Below, piece by piece: positions 44,715 to 54,509 of a stretch of 64,000 nucleotides of DNA (the first letter of the stretch is position 1; each line of letters opens with the position of its first letter). This DNA comes from Acinetobacter sp. XH1741 (GTDB lineage Bacteria; Pseudomonadota; Gammaproteobacteria; Pseudomonadales; Moraxellaceae): positions 3,763,220 through 3,827,219 of the forward strand of contig NZ_CP157428.1 of NCBI RefSeq assembly GCF_041021895.1, in the 5' to 3' direction. Below the pieces are notes generated by a model. It was given only the letters and a program-made list of their open reading frames with translations. It did not search any database and was not told the DNA's origin. Made by a program: the position numbers and the translations under genes.

Positions 44715-45968
44715 TTATTTACGGCGTAAAGCATCTGAAATGGCTTCAACTAACTGTTGAGAAATCTCTTGTTTAGATGCTTTCTCTAACTCACGTTTTT
44801 TCATGTGGTAACTTTCAGCAAAGAAAACAGTCATCGCATTCTCATCAGAAGCAAAACCGATATCAGCACGTGAAACATCGTTACATGCAATCATGTCTAG
44901 TTTTTTAGCAACCAGTTTTCCTGCTGCATATTCTTCAACATTTTGCGTTTCGGCAGCAAAGCCCACCATAAATGGACGTTTTTCCTGACCTGCGATGGTT
45001 GCCACAATATCTGGGTTTTTAACAAGGGAAACATTCAGCTCATCCCCTGCTTTTTTAATCTTATGCTCAGCCACTTCAGCAACGCGATAATCAGCTACTG
45101 CCGCTGTTGCAATGAAAATATCACAGCCAGTCTCAAGTGAATTCATACTGACATCTAACATTTGTCGTGCAGAAGCAACATTTACACGTTGAACACCATT
45201 TGGTGTATCTAAACTTACAGGACCAGCAATTAAAGTGACTTTTGCACCTGCCGCATAACATGCAGCCGCTAAAGCAAAGCCCATTTTTCCAGTACTATGG
45301 TTTGAAATATATCGAACTGGATCAATCGCTTCACGTGTTGGCCCAGCAGTAATCACAACTTGTTTACCTGCCAATAAGCCAAATTTTTCAGCAATTGCAC
45401 GTTGTGCTTGATGAAAGTAACCAGCGACTTGTCGAGCAATTTCTTCAGGTTCTGGCATACGGCCTAAACCGACATCACCACAAGCCTGTTCACCTGAATC
45501 TGGCATAATCACATGCACGCCATCTTCAACTAGCGTTTGCAAATTACGCTGAGTCGCTTTGGCCGCCCACATTTGTTGATTCATGGCTGGAGCAACCCAT
45601 ACAGGTGCTTTCGTTGCTAAAAATAGAGTACTGAGTAAGTCATCTGCTAAACCATTAGCAAACTTAGCGAGCGTGTCACAGCTTGCAGGCGCAACCAGTA
45701 ATAAATCAGCCCAACGAGCCAACTCAATGTGGCCCATTCCAGCTTCAGCTTCAGGGTCTAAAAGTTCGGTATGTACAGGATTTCCCGAAAGAGCCTGAAA
45801 CGTTAGAGGTGTAATAAATGCTTGAGCCCCGTGTGTCATCACAACCCGAACGTCGAAACCATAATCTTTAAGACGACGGACCAAAATGGCACTCTTATAG
45901 GCAGCAATTCCACCTGTAACGGCTAAAACAATGTTTTTATGAGGAATAACACTTAAATCAAAGCTCAC
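44715..45968 (-). CDS. coaBC: bifunctional phosphopantothenoylcysteine decarboxylase / phosphopantothenate-cysteine ligase
   Basis: Two consecutive steps of coenzyme A synthesis in one 417-residue protein. The CoaC half has GGIAAYKSAILVRRL, PAMNQQMW and the active-site Cys in GEQACGDVGLGRM (about residue 158); the CoaB half has ITAGPTREAIDPVRYISNHS and STGKMGFALAA. FMN-dependent decarboxylation plus CTP-dependent ligation is the known activity. It ends close to the SecF terminator. Confidence 0.96.
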   Translation of the reverse strand: MSFDLSVIPHKNIVLAVTGGIAAYKSAILVRRLKDYGFDVRVVMTHGAQAFITPLTFQALSGNPVHTELLDPEAEAGMGHIELARWADLLLVAPASCDTLAKFANGLADDLLSTLFLATKAPVWVAPAMNQQMWAAKATQRNLQTLVEDGVHVIMPDSGEQACGDVGLGRMPEPEEIARQVAGYFHQAQRAIAEKFGLLAGKQVVITAGPTREAIDPVRYISNHSTGKMGFALAAACYAAGAKVTLIAGPVSLDTPNGVQRVNVASARQMLDVSMNSLETGCDIFIATAAVADYRVAEVAEHKIKKAGDELNVSLVKNPDIVATIAGQEKRPFMVGFAAETQNVEEYAAGKLVAKKLDMIACNDVSRADIGFASDENAMTVFFAESYHMKKRELEKASKQEISQQLVEAISDALRRK

Positions 45969-46080
45969 GAACAGGATACCTTACTGTTGCAGTGGCGCTC
46001 ACAATAGCATTAAATACGCGCAGACCCAAGATTGATTGGGCAAACAAAATAAATTTTTAAGCAGAATAATGCTGGGGAAT

Positions 46081-46788
46081 ATGAATACTTCTATTAAAAA
46101 TTGGCCAGAACAAGAACGGCCAAGGGAACGGTTATTACAACAAGGTCCACAAAGCTTATCTGACTCGGAGCTACTTGCTATCTTCCTTCGTTCAGGCTCA
46201 AGACAACATTCAGCAGTCGAACTAGCACGTTTACTGATTCAACATTTTGGTGGCCTCAATGCTGTTTTCGATGCCACTTTCAATGAATTAGCTCAATTTA
46301 ACGGTATCGGAGCAACCAAGTATTCTCAATTACTTGCGGTAAAAGAGCTGGGAAGACGTTACCTCGATCATCATTTCAGTCAAGCTGATCTGAGTCTCAA
46401 TTCGTCTCACTTAGTTTTAGATTATCTACGTTATGAATTAAAAGGTGAAAAACAAGAAGTCTTTGCGGTACTGTGTTTAGATGCTGAACTACGAAAACTC
46501 CATTTTAAAAAGTTATTTTTTGGATCAGTTCAACACTGCGCTGTTTCAGTCAATCAAACCTTACGCTATGCCTTACAACAACATGCCTGCCAATTAGTAA
46601 TTGCACACAACCACCCATTTGGCTCAGCACAACCCTCTGCCGAAGATGTGAAGTTAACCCAACAGCTTGAACAAGCTTGTCAGCTAGTTGAAATTCGCTT
46701 ACTGGACCATTTTATTATCTCGCCAGAAGGTAGTTTTTCATTTGCTGAGCAACAACTGCTCAACCCTACCACAATACCCGTTCAATGA
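46081..46788 (+). CDS. radC: RadC-family JAB/MPN protein
   Basis: A 235-residue RadC protein. The N-terminal helix-hairpin-helix region (LQQGPQSLSDSELLAIFLRSGS, FNGIGATKYSQLLAVKELG) is followed by the JAB metalloprotease-like domain with VIAHNHPFGSAQPSAEDVKLT, carrying the HxH and Asp metal ligands. The frame is longer, but GGGGA directly before ATG at 46081 sets the start. Its cellular role remains unsettled. Confidence 0.93.
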   Translation: MNTSIKNWPEQERPRERLLQQGPQSLSDSELLAIFLRSGSRQHSAVELARLLIQHFGGLNAVFDATFNELAQFNGIGATKYSQLLAVKELGRRYLDHHFSQADLSLNSSHLVLDYLRYELKGEKQEVFAVLCLDAELRKLHFKKLFFGSVQHCAVSVNQTLRYALQQHACQLVIAHNHPFGSAQPSAEDVKLTQQLEQACQLVEIRLLDHFIISPEGSFSFAEQQLLNPTTIPVQ

Positions 46789-46849
46789 TATTGACAAAGT
46801 TTCACTAAGCTTAGAATATCAAAACAAAAATAGTGATGTTTAAAATAAA

Positions 46850-47761
46850 ATGATTGTTCGTGATCAGCCTAGTATTTTTAAAGTTTTATTCTCTTGGCGA
46901 GGGACGATATTACCTAAAATTTTGCCCTCTTTAGGGGTAGTAATGCTGATTTCGGCAATTGTTGGTGGGGTTGAATATATTAATCTCTACCGTTTTCCAG
47001 AAATTCCCTTAGTTGGCTTCACCCTAATTGGTGTCGTACTTTCTATTTTTTTAGGTTTTAAAAATACTGCTTGTTATGACCGTTGGTGGGAAGCCCGAAA
47101 ACTATGGGGAGTGCTGATTGCAACTTCACGTCATTTTGACCGCGACTGTCGTATTTTAACTCAAGCTCGCCGTGAGCGTGTCATCCAGCATGTTATTGTT
47201 TTCGCAAATGTATTACGTGACCGTTTGCGTCGCCAAACAGCTAACCCAACCGAGTTAATACAAACCAGCGGTATGAGTCAGCAAGCACTGACTCAGCTAT
47301 ATCAACAAAATAATGCACCTCAATACACGCTGAGTCTTATTCAATGGGAATTGCTACAAGCGCTTAAAGAAGGAGAAATCTCAGACATTATTTATGCTCA
47401 AATGAATAAAAATGTTGCAGATTTAAGCGTCGTACAAACTGGTTGTGACCGTATTGCAAATACCCCTATTCCTTTTGCCTATTCCGTTTTACTCAACCGC
47501 ACTGTTTACTTTTTTTGTTTCATGCTGCCGTTTAGTTTAGGTTCTTTGCTTGGATTAGCCACACCTTTACTGGTTGGAATTTTAGCTTATACATTTTTAG
47601 GTCTTGATGCTCTAAGCTCTGAAATTGAAGAACCTTTCGGTACTCAAAGTAATGATTTACCTTTAGATGCAATGGTACGTAGTATTGAAATTGAACTTTT
47701 AGGAACGCTTGGTAAACCAACGCCCTCTCCTATCCAAGCTCAAGATAACAACCTCTTATAA
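46850..47761 (+). CDS. bestrophin-like chloride-channel family protein (UPF0187)
   Basis: A 303-residue membrane protein. N-terminal IFKVLFSWRGTILPKILPSLGV, then FLGFKNTACYDRWWEARKLWG, which is the family's hallmark neck region, and FYFCFMLPFSLGSLLGLATPLLVGILAYTFLGLDALSSEIEEPFG near the C-terminus (written here in sections of the 220-270 region). Bacterial relatives (YneE, KpBest) form pentameric ion channels. It lies downstream of radC, apparently by itself. Confidence 0.85.
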   Translation: MIVRDQPSIFKVLFSWRGTILPKILPSLGVVMLISAIVGGVEYINLYRFPEIPLVGFTLIGVVLSIFLGFKNTACYDRWWEARKLWGVLIATSRHFDRDCRILTQARRERVIQHVIVFANVLRDRLRRQTANPTELIQTSGMSQQALTQLYQQNNAPQYTLSLIQWELLQALKEGEISDIIYAQMNKNVADLSVVQTGCDRIANTPIPFAYSVLLNRTVYFFCFMLPFSLGSLLGLATPLLVGILAYTFLGLDALSSEIEEPFGTQSNDLPLDAMVRSIEIELLGTLGKPTPSPIQAQDNNLL

Positions 47762-47766
47762 AGAGA

Positions 47767-48618
47767 TTAGAGAAAACGCTCCCAAATACCTTGCTGCTTA
47801 GTCGTAGGTTTAGGTGTATTACCTAATTTAATCCAAGGCATATTTTCACCATGGAAATCACTGCCAATTGAAACAGCCAAATGGTATTGCTCAATCATAC
47901 GATCAATCATTTGGCGAGTGGATAGAGGGTCTACAGGAGGCGGCAACTCCACAGCATCACCACCACAACTCGCAAATAATTCTATTAAATATCGCGTATT
48001 AGTCGCCGATAAATCATATCGCGTTGGATGGGCTAAGACTGCAAAACCTTTACTATTATGAATAACCTCTATTGTTTCTTTTAAGCCTAGGCCTTCAAAT
48101 TTTACAAAGGCGCGTTTTCCTTCTTTTAAGAAACGATCAAAAGCTTGTTGAGGACGACTCACCACATTTTTTTCGACTAAGGTTTTAGCAATATGGGTTC
48201 TGGTAATACGGTCAGGCTGATTTTCAACTTTATCGAGTACATCTTGATAAATATCAAAGCCAATACACTTTTTTAACAGTTCACAAATGACTTCTGCTCT
48301 TTGTGCTCTAATTCTTTTTTGTTGTTCTAATGCTTCTAAAATTGGCGCTTCATTTTGCATATTTAAAGCCACGATATGCACACCATAGCTTTTTTTCGTG
48401 CTAGGCCGAGACCATTGGCTTGAGATCTCTACACCAGAAATAATTTGTAAATCATGAGGTTGTGCAGCAGCTTTTGCACGCAGCAATCCATCCATCGTAT
48501 CGTGATCGGTGAGCGCCAAAGTATGCAACTTCACATCGACAGCAGCTTGCACCAGCAATTCCGGAGACAAAGTTCCATCAGAAATATTGCTATGTGTATG
48601 TAAATCTATGCCTTGCAT
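47767..48618 (-). CDS. PHP-domain phosphoesterase (RNase AM / YciV-like)
   Basis: A 283-residue protein of the PHP family: IDLHTHSNISDGTLSPELL at the start, LALTDHDTMDG, and GVEISSQW, VLAHPTRYDLSA, SIGSDFHGENMPW supply the metal-binding His/Asp set. The best-known relatives are the 3',5'-nucleoside bisphosphate phosphatase and 5'-3' exonuclease RNase AM (YciV) of E. coli, which fits the length. It is divergent from yciB, with starts about 45 bases apart. Confidence 0.87.
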   Translation of the reverse strand: MQGIDLHTHSNISDGTLSPELLVQAAVDVKLHTLALTDHDTMDGLLRAKAAAQPHDLQIISGVEISSQWSRPSTKKSYGVHIVALNMQNEAPILEALEQQKRIRAQRAEVICELLKKCIGFDIYQDVLDKVENQPDRITRTHIAKTLVEKNVVSRPQQAFDRFLKEGKRAFVKFEGLGLKETIEVIHNSKGFAVLAHPTRYDLSATNTRYLIELFASCGGDAVELPPPVDPLSTRQMIDRMIEQYHLAVSIGSDFHGENMPWIKLGNTPKPTTKQQGIWERFL

Positions 48619-48662
48619 CTTTTATACTATGCCATTCACCAAACCGGATCAGATACTCTAAC

Positions 48663-49277
48663 ATGAAAGCACTTCTGGACTTTGTTCCATTAATTATTTT
48701 CTTCTATTTATATAAAACTGTTGATCCTGCAAATGCTCATCACCCTTTGCTTAAACTGATCGGTTCCGCTGGCGGTGTAAATAATAATAATATTCTTGTC
48801 GCAACTACAGGCTTAATTATTTCAATGCTTGTGGTATATGGCGCCCTATTTATTTTCCAAAAATTCCGTCTAGACAAACAACAATGGTTTGTATTGTTTA
48901 TGACAGTCATTTTTGGTGGCATTACGCTTATGTTAAGCGATGATTTTTATATTCGTTTAAAAGCTGCGATTCTAAACTTGGTGTTTGCTGGCGCTTTCTT
49001 AGTTTCACCTTGGTTTGGTAAAGAACGTAAGCCTCTTATTAAACGTTTATTCGATCCGATTTTAGACTTAAGCGAAAAAGGTTGGAAAAACTTAAACTTT
49101 GCTTGGGCAGCGATGTTTGTCGTCATGTCTGGTTTACATGTTTTCTTCGCATTTTTATTTCACGGCGGAAAATATTGGGGCGAATTTACTGCATTTGGTG
49201 ACATGATTGTCATGTTTTCATTTATCATTATTCAGTTCATTATTTTACGTAAACATTTTAAGTCACCAGAGGCTTAA
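48663..49277 (+). CDS. yciB: YciB/IspZ inner-membrane septation protein
   Basis: A 204-residue membrane protein with five or six helices, starting MKALLDFVPLIIFFYLYKT; DDFYIRLKAAILNLVFAGAFL, FGKERKPLIKRLF and WKNLNFAWAAMFVVMSGLHVFFA are conserved features of the family. It is linked to cell-envelope synthesis and division. The frame runs upstream to 48594, but the family start is the ATG at 48663. Confidence 0.93.
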   Translation: MKALLDFVPLIIFFYLYKTVDPANAHHPLLKLIGSAGGVNNNNILVATTGLIISMLVVYGALFIFQKFRLDKQQWFVLFMTVIFGGITLMLSDDFYIRLKAAILNLVFAGAFLVSPWFGKERKPLIKRLFDPILDLSEKGWKNLNFAWAAMFVVMSGLHVFFAFLFHGGKYWGEFTAFGDMIVMFSFIIIQFIILRKHFKSPEA

Positions 49278-49311
49278 GGTGATTTCGGTTTGATTATAGA
49301 GATACGATTAC

Positions 49312-49614
49312 ATGCCTTTTTTTGTTCTAAGCTGTACCGATAACGAAGGAACTCTAGAGAAACGTTTAGCGGTCCGCCCTCAGCATATCGAACGTTTGCA
49401 AAAACTTGATGATGAAGGTCGTCTTGTTGTCGCTGGAGCTATGCCTAAAGACCCTAATGATCCCAAAGCTGGTTTTTATGGCAGCACCATGATTGTGGAG
49501 TTTGATAGTCGTGAAGCCTTAGACGAATGGTTAAAAGAAGAACCATTTCTTAAAGAAGGCATTTATGGCCATATCGATGTTAAACCATTTAATAAAGCAT
49601 TTCCAAAAGGGTAA
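49312..49614 (+). CDS. YciI-family protein
   Basis: A 100-residue dimeric alpha-beta barrel protein of the YciI/DGPF family: PFFVLSCTDNEGTLEKRLAVRPQHIERL, GRLVVAGAMPKDPND and MIVEFDSREALDEWLKEEPFLKEG. The expected His/Asp pair of the family is present in the first third. It follows yciB by 34 bases and both are probably co-transcribed; yciB-yciI adjacency is common in gamma-proteobacteria. Confidence 0.92.
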   Translation: MPFFVLSCTDNEGTLEKRLAVRPQHIERLQKLDDEGRLVVAGAMPKDPNDPKAGFYGSTMIVEFDSREALDEWLKEEPFLKEGIYGHIDVKPFNKAFPKG

Positions 49615-49618
49615 ACGC

Positions 49619-50086
49619 ATGCAGCTTGCAACCAAAAGCTTTCTTGGCTTGTGTTTGATATGTTCAACTGCCGGCGCCGTTGAACCTGCTGCAACACCAG
49701 CAACTACACCTTCAACTCAGGCTGCTAAACCAGCGCCTACTGCTGCAACTGTGGCTAAACCAACGGCTTCAGCACCTACTACCAATCAGCCGCTTACAGC
49801 AGAGCAAATTGCAAAGAATAAACAGCAGCAAGATGCAAAAATCAAAGCGTTAGTCCAAGATCAAGCTTCTCGTCTTAAACAGCTAGAACATGCAAATCTT
49901 GAAGCACTTGCCCAAAACCAAGAGTTACAGTTAAAAAACGATAACTTGTCGGTTCAGGTGCAAGTATTGCAAAGTGAGCGTAGTGCCCAAATGTTCTTAT
50001 ATGGCGCAGTAACGCTTGCAGGTGGCGTACTACTTGGTTTCTTTATCGCTAGTTATGTTTACACCAAACGTCGTCGTCAGTGGTAA
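49619..50086 (+). CDS. signal-peptide protein with Ala/Pro/Thr-rich linker and coiled coil
   Basis: A 155-residue protein. Residues 1-20 are a signal peptide or anchor ([20 protein letters not shown]), 21-60 are low-complexity (Ala, Pro, Thr), 63-115 form a coiled coil rich in Gln, Lys and Leu, and a C-terminal transmembrane helix ([23 protein letters not shown]) ends in basic residues. ATG at 49619 is five bases after yciI. The function is unknown; the shape resembles envelope-spanning SH3-less YgiM-like tethers, which is a guess. Confidence 0.75.
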   Translation: MQLATKSFLGLCLICSTAGAVEPAATPATTPSTQAAKPAPTAATVAKPTASAPTTNQPLTAEQIAKNKQQQDAKIKALVQDQASRLKQLEHANLEALAQNQELQLKNDNLSVQVQVLQSERSAQMFLYGAVTLAGGVLLGFFIASYVYTKRRRQW

Positions 50087-50109
50087 TTCTGGGCGACTTA
50101 TTAAACCGA

Positions 50110-51984
50110 ATGAACAAATCAAACTGTATACAAACTGCTGAGCTGGATTGGGAATCTATTGATGGTATTGAGGTTCCCATTTCCAAACAATTTGGTGATG
50201 TCTATTTTTCTAAAGATAATGGTCTGCTTGAAACACGTCATGTATTTCTAAATGGTAATGACTTATCAGAACGATTAGCCAATTTACAAGACTTTGAATA
50301 TTTTAGTGTAGGAGAAACCGGTTTTGGTACGGGTTTAAATATTCTTGCACTCTGGCAACTTTGGCAGCAGGTTCGTCCAAATAATCACAGTCATTTACAT
50401 GCGATTAGCGTTGAAAAATTCCCATTAAATAAAGCAGACCTTATTCGTGCACTGAATGTATGGGATGAGCTTAAACCACTTGCCAAGCAACTGATTGAGC
50501 AATATCCCTTACCCCTAGCAGGTTGTCATCGCTTAAGCTTTCCAGAAGAACGCTTCAGTATTGATCTATGGCTAGGAGATGCACAGGATATTTTCCCAAG
50601 TATGGTAAAAACCAAAGCAGTAAATGCATGGTTTTTAGATGGGTTTGCACCTTCTTGTAATCCCGATATGTGGGAACAGAACGTTTTAAACAATATTGTA
50701 CGACTCTCTGACTATGGCACTACATTTGCCTCATTTAGTGTAGCGGGTGTTTTAAAACGTGGATTAAAGTCGCACGGTATTGATATTTCACGTCCTCGCG
50801 GTTTTGGCCATAAACGAGAAATGCTTAAAGCAATTTGGAAACCTTCATTAAATGAAGAAATTCCTTCAGAAATAAATAAAAACCATTCTTTAAGTTTTAC
50901 ACAGCAGAAGATTGCTGTTATTGGCGCAGGAATTGCCGGTTTAAGCACAGCGTGGGCATTTGCAGAGCGTGGTCATCAAGTTACGCTGTTCGAGCGCACA
51001 GCAGCCCTCTCAGGCGCTTCTGGTAACCCTTTGGCACTGCTTAATCCTAAACTATGCCCGATTGAACAAAGTCATGAGCATCTTATGACTTTAAGCTGGC
51101 AACATGCGCTGAATTTCTATAAAAACTTCCAAGCATTTCGCCCGATTCAAATACAACAAATGGCATTAAAGAATGCAGAAGACCTTCTCGATCTTGCTCA
51201 CCAATATCCTGCTGATATTGTCAGTTGCCAAAGAAGTTCACTTGAATCGGATTATCCACACATTCTATTGAGTGAGGCTGGAGCAGTTTCTCCGCACCAG
51301 TTACGTGATGAAATTTTGCAGCATCCATGCATTGAACTAAAAATTGCTCATATCACAGCACTTGTTTCTTTTGAAAATAAAGTTCAATTAAAGAGTGATC
51401 ATGAAATCATTGCTGAAGCAGATCATGTTGTAGTGTGCTGTGCACGAGAAAGTACTGCTTTATTTGAAAGCTATCCACATTTAAAGCCAATACGTGGACA
51501 AGTGAGCTGGGTTAATAATTCTCTTGCCGCTCTTCCTTTAAACGAAGCGTATAGCTATGGTGGTTATTGCATGCAGCTCGACGCTTCACACCTTATTTTA
51601 GGGGCTTCTTTCTATCCAAACCGAGAAGACCAAGAAGTACTTAACGATGACCATGTGCATAACTTTGATTTAATCCACAGCGTCTTCCCGAGTTATACAA
51701 AACAATTACCACCCGTAGAACAATGGCAAGGTCGAGCAGCTGTTCGCGCTCAAAGTCCAGATTATTTCCCAGTCGTTGGAAAAATGCAGAACGACAACCG
51801 TATTTCTACCTTTGCAGGTTTAGGCTCAAAAGGTTTTTTATTTGCGCCACTTTGCAGCGAAGTACTTGTCGCCCAAGTTTTAGGTGAAGGTTGTCCAGTA
51901 CCGGACAATCTATTACAGAAATTAAATGCCAAGCGCTTTGAAAAGAAAGTTAAACCGAAGAAACCTTATTTTAAATCTCAATAG
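50110..51984 (+). CDS. mnmC: bifunctional tRNA U34 modification enzyme MnmC
   Basis: Completes 5-methylaminomethyl-2-thiouridine at the wobble position of several tRNAs. The N-terminal MnmD methyltransferase has [15 protein letters not shown] and [15 protein letters not shown]; the C-terminal FAD oxidoreductase has [17 protein letters not shown] (residues about 274-290) and [12 protein letters not shown]. About 624 residues. The frame includes ten more codons from GTG; ATG at 50110 gives the best alignment. A weak ribosome binding site is the only doubt. Confidence 0.93.
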   Translation: MNKSNCIQTAELDWESIDGIEVPISKQFGDVYFSKDNGLLETRHVFLNGNDLSERLANLQDFEYFSVGETGFGTGLNILALWQLWQQVRPNNHSHLHAISVEKFPLNKADLIRALNVWDELKPLAKQLIEQYPLPLAGCHRLSFPEERFSIDLWLGDAQDIFPSMVKTKAVNAWFLDGFAPSCNPDMWEQNVLNNIVRLSDYGTTFASFSVAGVLKRGLKSHGIDISRPRGFGHKREMLKAIWKPSLNEEIPSEINKNHSLSFTQQKIAVIGAGIAGLSTAWAFAERGHQVTLFERTAALSGASGNPLALLNPKLCPIEQSHEHLMTLSWQHALNFYKNFQAFRPIQIQQMALKNAEDLLDLAHQYPADIVSCQRSSLESDYPHILLSEAGAVSPHQLRDEILQHPCIELKIAHITALVSFENKVQLKSDHEIIAEADHVVVCCARESTALFESYPHLKPIRGQVSWVNNSLAALPLNEAYSYGGYCMQLDASHLILGASFYPNREDQEVLNDDHVHNFDLIHSVFPSYTKQLPPVEQWQGRAAVRAQSPDYFPVVGKMQNDNRISTFAGLGSKGFLFAPLCSEVLVAQVLGEGCPVPDNLLQKLNAKRFEKKVKPKKPYFKSQ

Positions 51985-52009
51985 TGCACTTGAGAAAATT
52001 TGGTTCCAA

Positions 52010-52037
52010 TAAAAAAGCACCCGAAGGTGCTTTTTTT
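52010..52037. terminator. bidirectional terminator between mnmC and the rhodanese gene
   Basis: AAGCACC/GGTGCTT stem with a four-base loop, A6 on the left, T7 on the right. It just overlaps the end of the rhodanese-like gene. Confidence 0.9.
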
Positions 52038-52350
52038 ATGCGCCCTGCTCTAGAGGTAAACCTGCATCACGAGCTGCACGCGTCCCCCCCATCAGCACGA
52101 CATATTCACGCGAGGCATCTAAGTCTTCTAGTTTCTCAGCTGCACGAGGAGCTTTGCTACCACCACCACATAAAATATAAATCGGCTGATCCGCAGCGAC
52201 CTGGTTCAAAATATCAGCATTTAAATCATTAATCGGGCGACTTACCGCACCTTTAACATGCCCTTCTGCATAAGCACTTGAATCACGGACATCCCAGATA
52301 ACAGCATTTTCTGGGAACTCAAATGTTGTAATTTCTTGTTTACGGATCAT
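52036..52350 (-). CDS. rhodanese-domain protein
   Basis: About 104 residues of a single rhodanese domain: VIWDVRDSSAYAEGHVKGAVSRPI and the active-site loop YILCGGGSKAPRAAEKL with the catalytic Cys. Sulfur transfer is the likely role, with substrate unknown. AAGGAGTGCACA before ATG at 52350 fixes the start, nine codons inside the longest frame. Confidence 0.9.
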   Translation of the reverse strand: MIRKQEITTFEFPENAVIWDVRDSSAYAEGHVKGAVSRPINDLNADILNQVAADQPIYILCGGGSKAPRAAEKLEDLDASREYVVLMGGTRAARDAGLPLEQGA

Positions 52351-52441
52351 TGTGCACTCCTTTGATGTAAACAACACTTGGCAAATGAAGAAAACCCTCT
52401 TAGCATCTCAAATATTCTTTCACTTTGTAAAGGTCTAAACT

Positions 52442-52930
52442 ATGCCTTCTTTCGATATTGTCTCTGAATTAGAGTTATTTGAAGTTAATCATGCTGTACA
52501 AAACACACAAAAAGAGATTGCAACACGCTTTGACTTCCGTGGTCACGATGTTTCAATCGAATTAAACGAAAAAAATAAAGAGATTAAAATCAGCACAGAA
52601 AGTGATTTCCAGTGTGAACAAGTTTACAACATGTTAGAAAATCACTTTTATAAACGTAAAATTGATGTTCAAGCACTTGATCCACAAAAAGCTGCTGCTT
52701 CAGGCAAAAATTTTGTACAAGTCATTAAACTTAAAGACGGTCTTGACTCAGATACTGCAAAAAAAATTAATAAAGCCATTAAAGAAAGTGGCGTTAAAGT
52801 GCAATCTTCTATCCAAGGCGACAAAATCCGTGTGACCGATAAAAAACGTGACACTTTGCAACAAGTCATGAATTTTTTACGTGAACAACAATTCGGTGTG
52901 CCATTACAGTTTAATAACTTTAAAGATTAA
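52442..52930 (+). CDS. yajQ: YajQ-family nucleotide/cyclic-di-GMP-binding protein
   Basis: A 162-residue protein beginning PSFDIVSELELFEVNHAVQN and ATRFDFRGHD, continuing FVQVIKLKDGLDSDTAKKINK and the C-terminal RDTLQQVMNFLREQ, all characteristic of YajQ. Relatives bind nucleotides or cyclic-di-GMP and some act on transcription. It is not tied to its neighbours. Confidence 0.95.
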   Translation: MPSFDIVSELELFEVNHAVQNTQKEIATRFDFRGHDVSIELNEKNKEIKISTESDFQCEQVYNMLENHFYKRKIDVQALDPQKAAASGKNFVQVIKLKDGLDSDTAKKINKAIKESGVKVQSSIQGDKIRVTDKKRDTLQQVMNFLREQQFGVPLQFNNFKD

Positions 52931-52965
52931 TATCTTTTAGTGACATTCAAAGTTAAGGTAATCCC

Positions 52966-53460
52966 ATGTCTCAATCCAATCGACTATTAAAACTGGTAAA
53001 AGCCACTTCAAAGTTTCCTAAAGGTATTCGAAGTACGCTTTGGAGCAAGGCATTTGGCCGTATTGTGCCAATGGTGGGTACAGCCAATATTCGCTATCTA
53101 GAAGTCGATATAAACCATGTTACTGTTCGTTTAGAGAACCAGAAAAACATGCAGAACCATATTAAAGGTGTCCATGCTGCTGCTATGGCACTTTTAGCAG
53201 AGACTGCGACAGGTTTTCTAACTGGGTTACATATTCCTGATAACCGCATTTTATTGATCAAATCATTGCATGTTGATTATTTAAAGGTGGTTGAAGGTGG
53301 CTTGACAGCAACCGCGACTCTCTCTACTGAACAGCAAAAATATATTGCTGAGCATGAGAAAGGCGAACTTATTATTCCAGTTACTGTCATTGATGATGCA
53401 GGCAATGAACCCATCCAATGTCAAATGCTTTGGGCATGGTTACCTAAACGTAAGAAATAA
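52966..53460 (+). CDS. DUF4442 / hotdog-fold thioesterase-like protein
   Basis: A 164-residue protein with the DUF4442 pattern: PKGIRSTLWSKAFGRIVPMVGT, VTVRLENQKNMQNHIKGVHAAAMALLAETATGFLTGL (residues 44-80) and a strand-rich C-terminus. The H-x-x-x-x-x-A-A layout matches PaaI-like hotdog thioesterases, but no experimental substrate is known. AGGTAATCCC precedes ATG. Confidence 0.75.
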   Translation: MSQSNRLLKLVKATSKFPKGIRSTLWSKAFGRIVPMVGTANIRYLEVDINHVTVRLENQKNMQNHIKGVHAAAMALLAETATGFLTGLHIPDNRILLIKSLHVDYLKVVEGGLTATATLSTEQQKYIAEHEKGELIIPVTVIDDAGNEPIQCQMLWAWLPKRKK

Positions 53461-53538
53461 TAACTAATCTAAAATATTTTTAGATTTTTATTTACCTCAG
53501 GATATAAAAATTAATTTTTTTGTATCTTGAGGTCAAAA

Positions 53539-54045
53539 ATGAAAAAAATACTGATTCTATCCTCGTTATTTACCAGTTTTATATTTACAGCAGTGGCTAC
53601 TCACGCTACCGCACCCACAAGTAAAACCAGTAAAATTGTTCAAGCCAAAACTGAGACAGTCGATAAACTAAGTGCACAAAATAAAAAAATTGTCACCGAT
53701 TTTTATGAAGGTGTCTTTTTAAAACATAAGGTTAAAGAATATGCCGACCGCTATATTGGTCAACAATATATTCAGCACAATCCTAACGTTCCAGATGGAA
53801 AAGCACCTTTTGTTAACTTCTTCACTGAGAAATTCCAAAAAAATCCACAAGCTAAAAATGAAATTAAACAGGTAATTGCCGAAGGTAATCTCGTTGTTTT
53901 ACACATTCACTCTACTGAAAATGAAAAAGATAGAGGCAGAGCAATTGTTGATATTTTTCGTGTAGAAAATGGAAAAATCGTAGAACATTGGGACGTTATA
54001 CAAAACATTCCTGAGCAAAGTAAAAATTCTAATACAATGTTTTAG
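53539..54045 (+). CDS. secreted NTF2/SnoaL-like protein
   Basis: A 168-residue protein. Residues 1-26 are a signal peptide (MKKILILSSLFTSFIFTAVATHA), then NKKIVTDFYEGVFLKHKVKEYADRYIGQQYIQHNPNVPDG, the beginning of a SnoaL-like fold often annotated as predicted snoal-like aldol condensation-catalysing, and KIVEHWDVIQNIPEQ near the end. GAGGTCAAAA before ATG at 53539 fixes the start. Function not established. Confidence 0.85.
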   Translation: MKKILILSSLFTSFIFTAVATHATAPTSKTSKIVQAKTETVDKLSAQNKKIVTDFYEGVFLKHKVKEYADRYIGQQYIQHNPNVPDGKAPFVNFFTEKFQKNPQAKNEIKQVIAEGNLVVLHIHSTENEKDRGRAIVDIFRVENGKIVEHWDVIQNIPEQSKNSNTMF

Positions 54046-54056
54046 TTATAAAAATT

Positions 54057-54084
54057 AAAGCCTGAATACTCATATTCAGGCTTT
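54057..54084. terminator. bidirectional terminator
   Basis: Twelve-base AAAGCCTGAATA/TATTCAGGCTTT stem with a four-base loop between the converging NTF2-like and thioesterase genes. Confidence 0.75.
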
Positions 54085-54091
54085 ATAGGCT

Positions 54092-54508
54092 TTATTGAGT
54101 TTCTAAGAATTTCTGTTTCGCTTCTTCAGGAATCTGGCGCTTGTTACCTTTTACATCAACAGCAACAAAGGTAAAGACCCCTTCAGTAATACGAATTGGT
54201 GCACGTGAGTCATCATGACTATCCCATACTTCAATTTGCATTTGAATAGACGTATTACCCACTTTTAAGATTTTGGTATAGCAGCTAATGACGAAGCCTA
54301 CTTTTACCGGAACCAAAAAGGTCATCTGATTAATGGAAATCGTAGCACAGCGTCCGCGGCTAAAACGCTCCGCGTGAATTGCTCCAGCCAAGTCCATTTG
54401 TGACACGATCCACCCACCAAACACATCACCACTCCAGTTTGTATCTGCTGGCATAGCAATGGTTTGTAAGGATAAAATTCCTTCTGGTTTGGTATAAGCT
54501 TCTGACAC
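54092..54508 (-). CDS. acyl-CoA thioesterase (YciA-like)
   Basis: A 138-residue hotdog thioesterase. PADTNWSGDVFGGWIVSQMDLAGAIHAERFSRGRC, residues 19-53, holds the D-x-x-G-G-W catalytic layout of the YciA/BACH family, and VFTFVAVDVKGNKRQIPEE ends the domain. Hydrolyses acyl-CoA to free acid. The first gene downstream of trxC, one base after its stop. Confidence 0.92.
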   Translation of the reverse strand: MSEAYTKPEGILSLQTIAMPADTNWSGDVFGGWIVSQMDLAGAIHAERFSRGRCATISINQMTFLVPVKVGFVISCYTKILKVGNTSIQMQIEVWDSHDDSRAPIRITEGVFTFVAVDVKGNKRQIPEEAKQKFLETQ

Positions 54509-54509
54509 C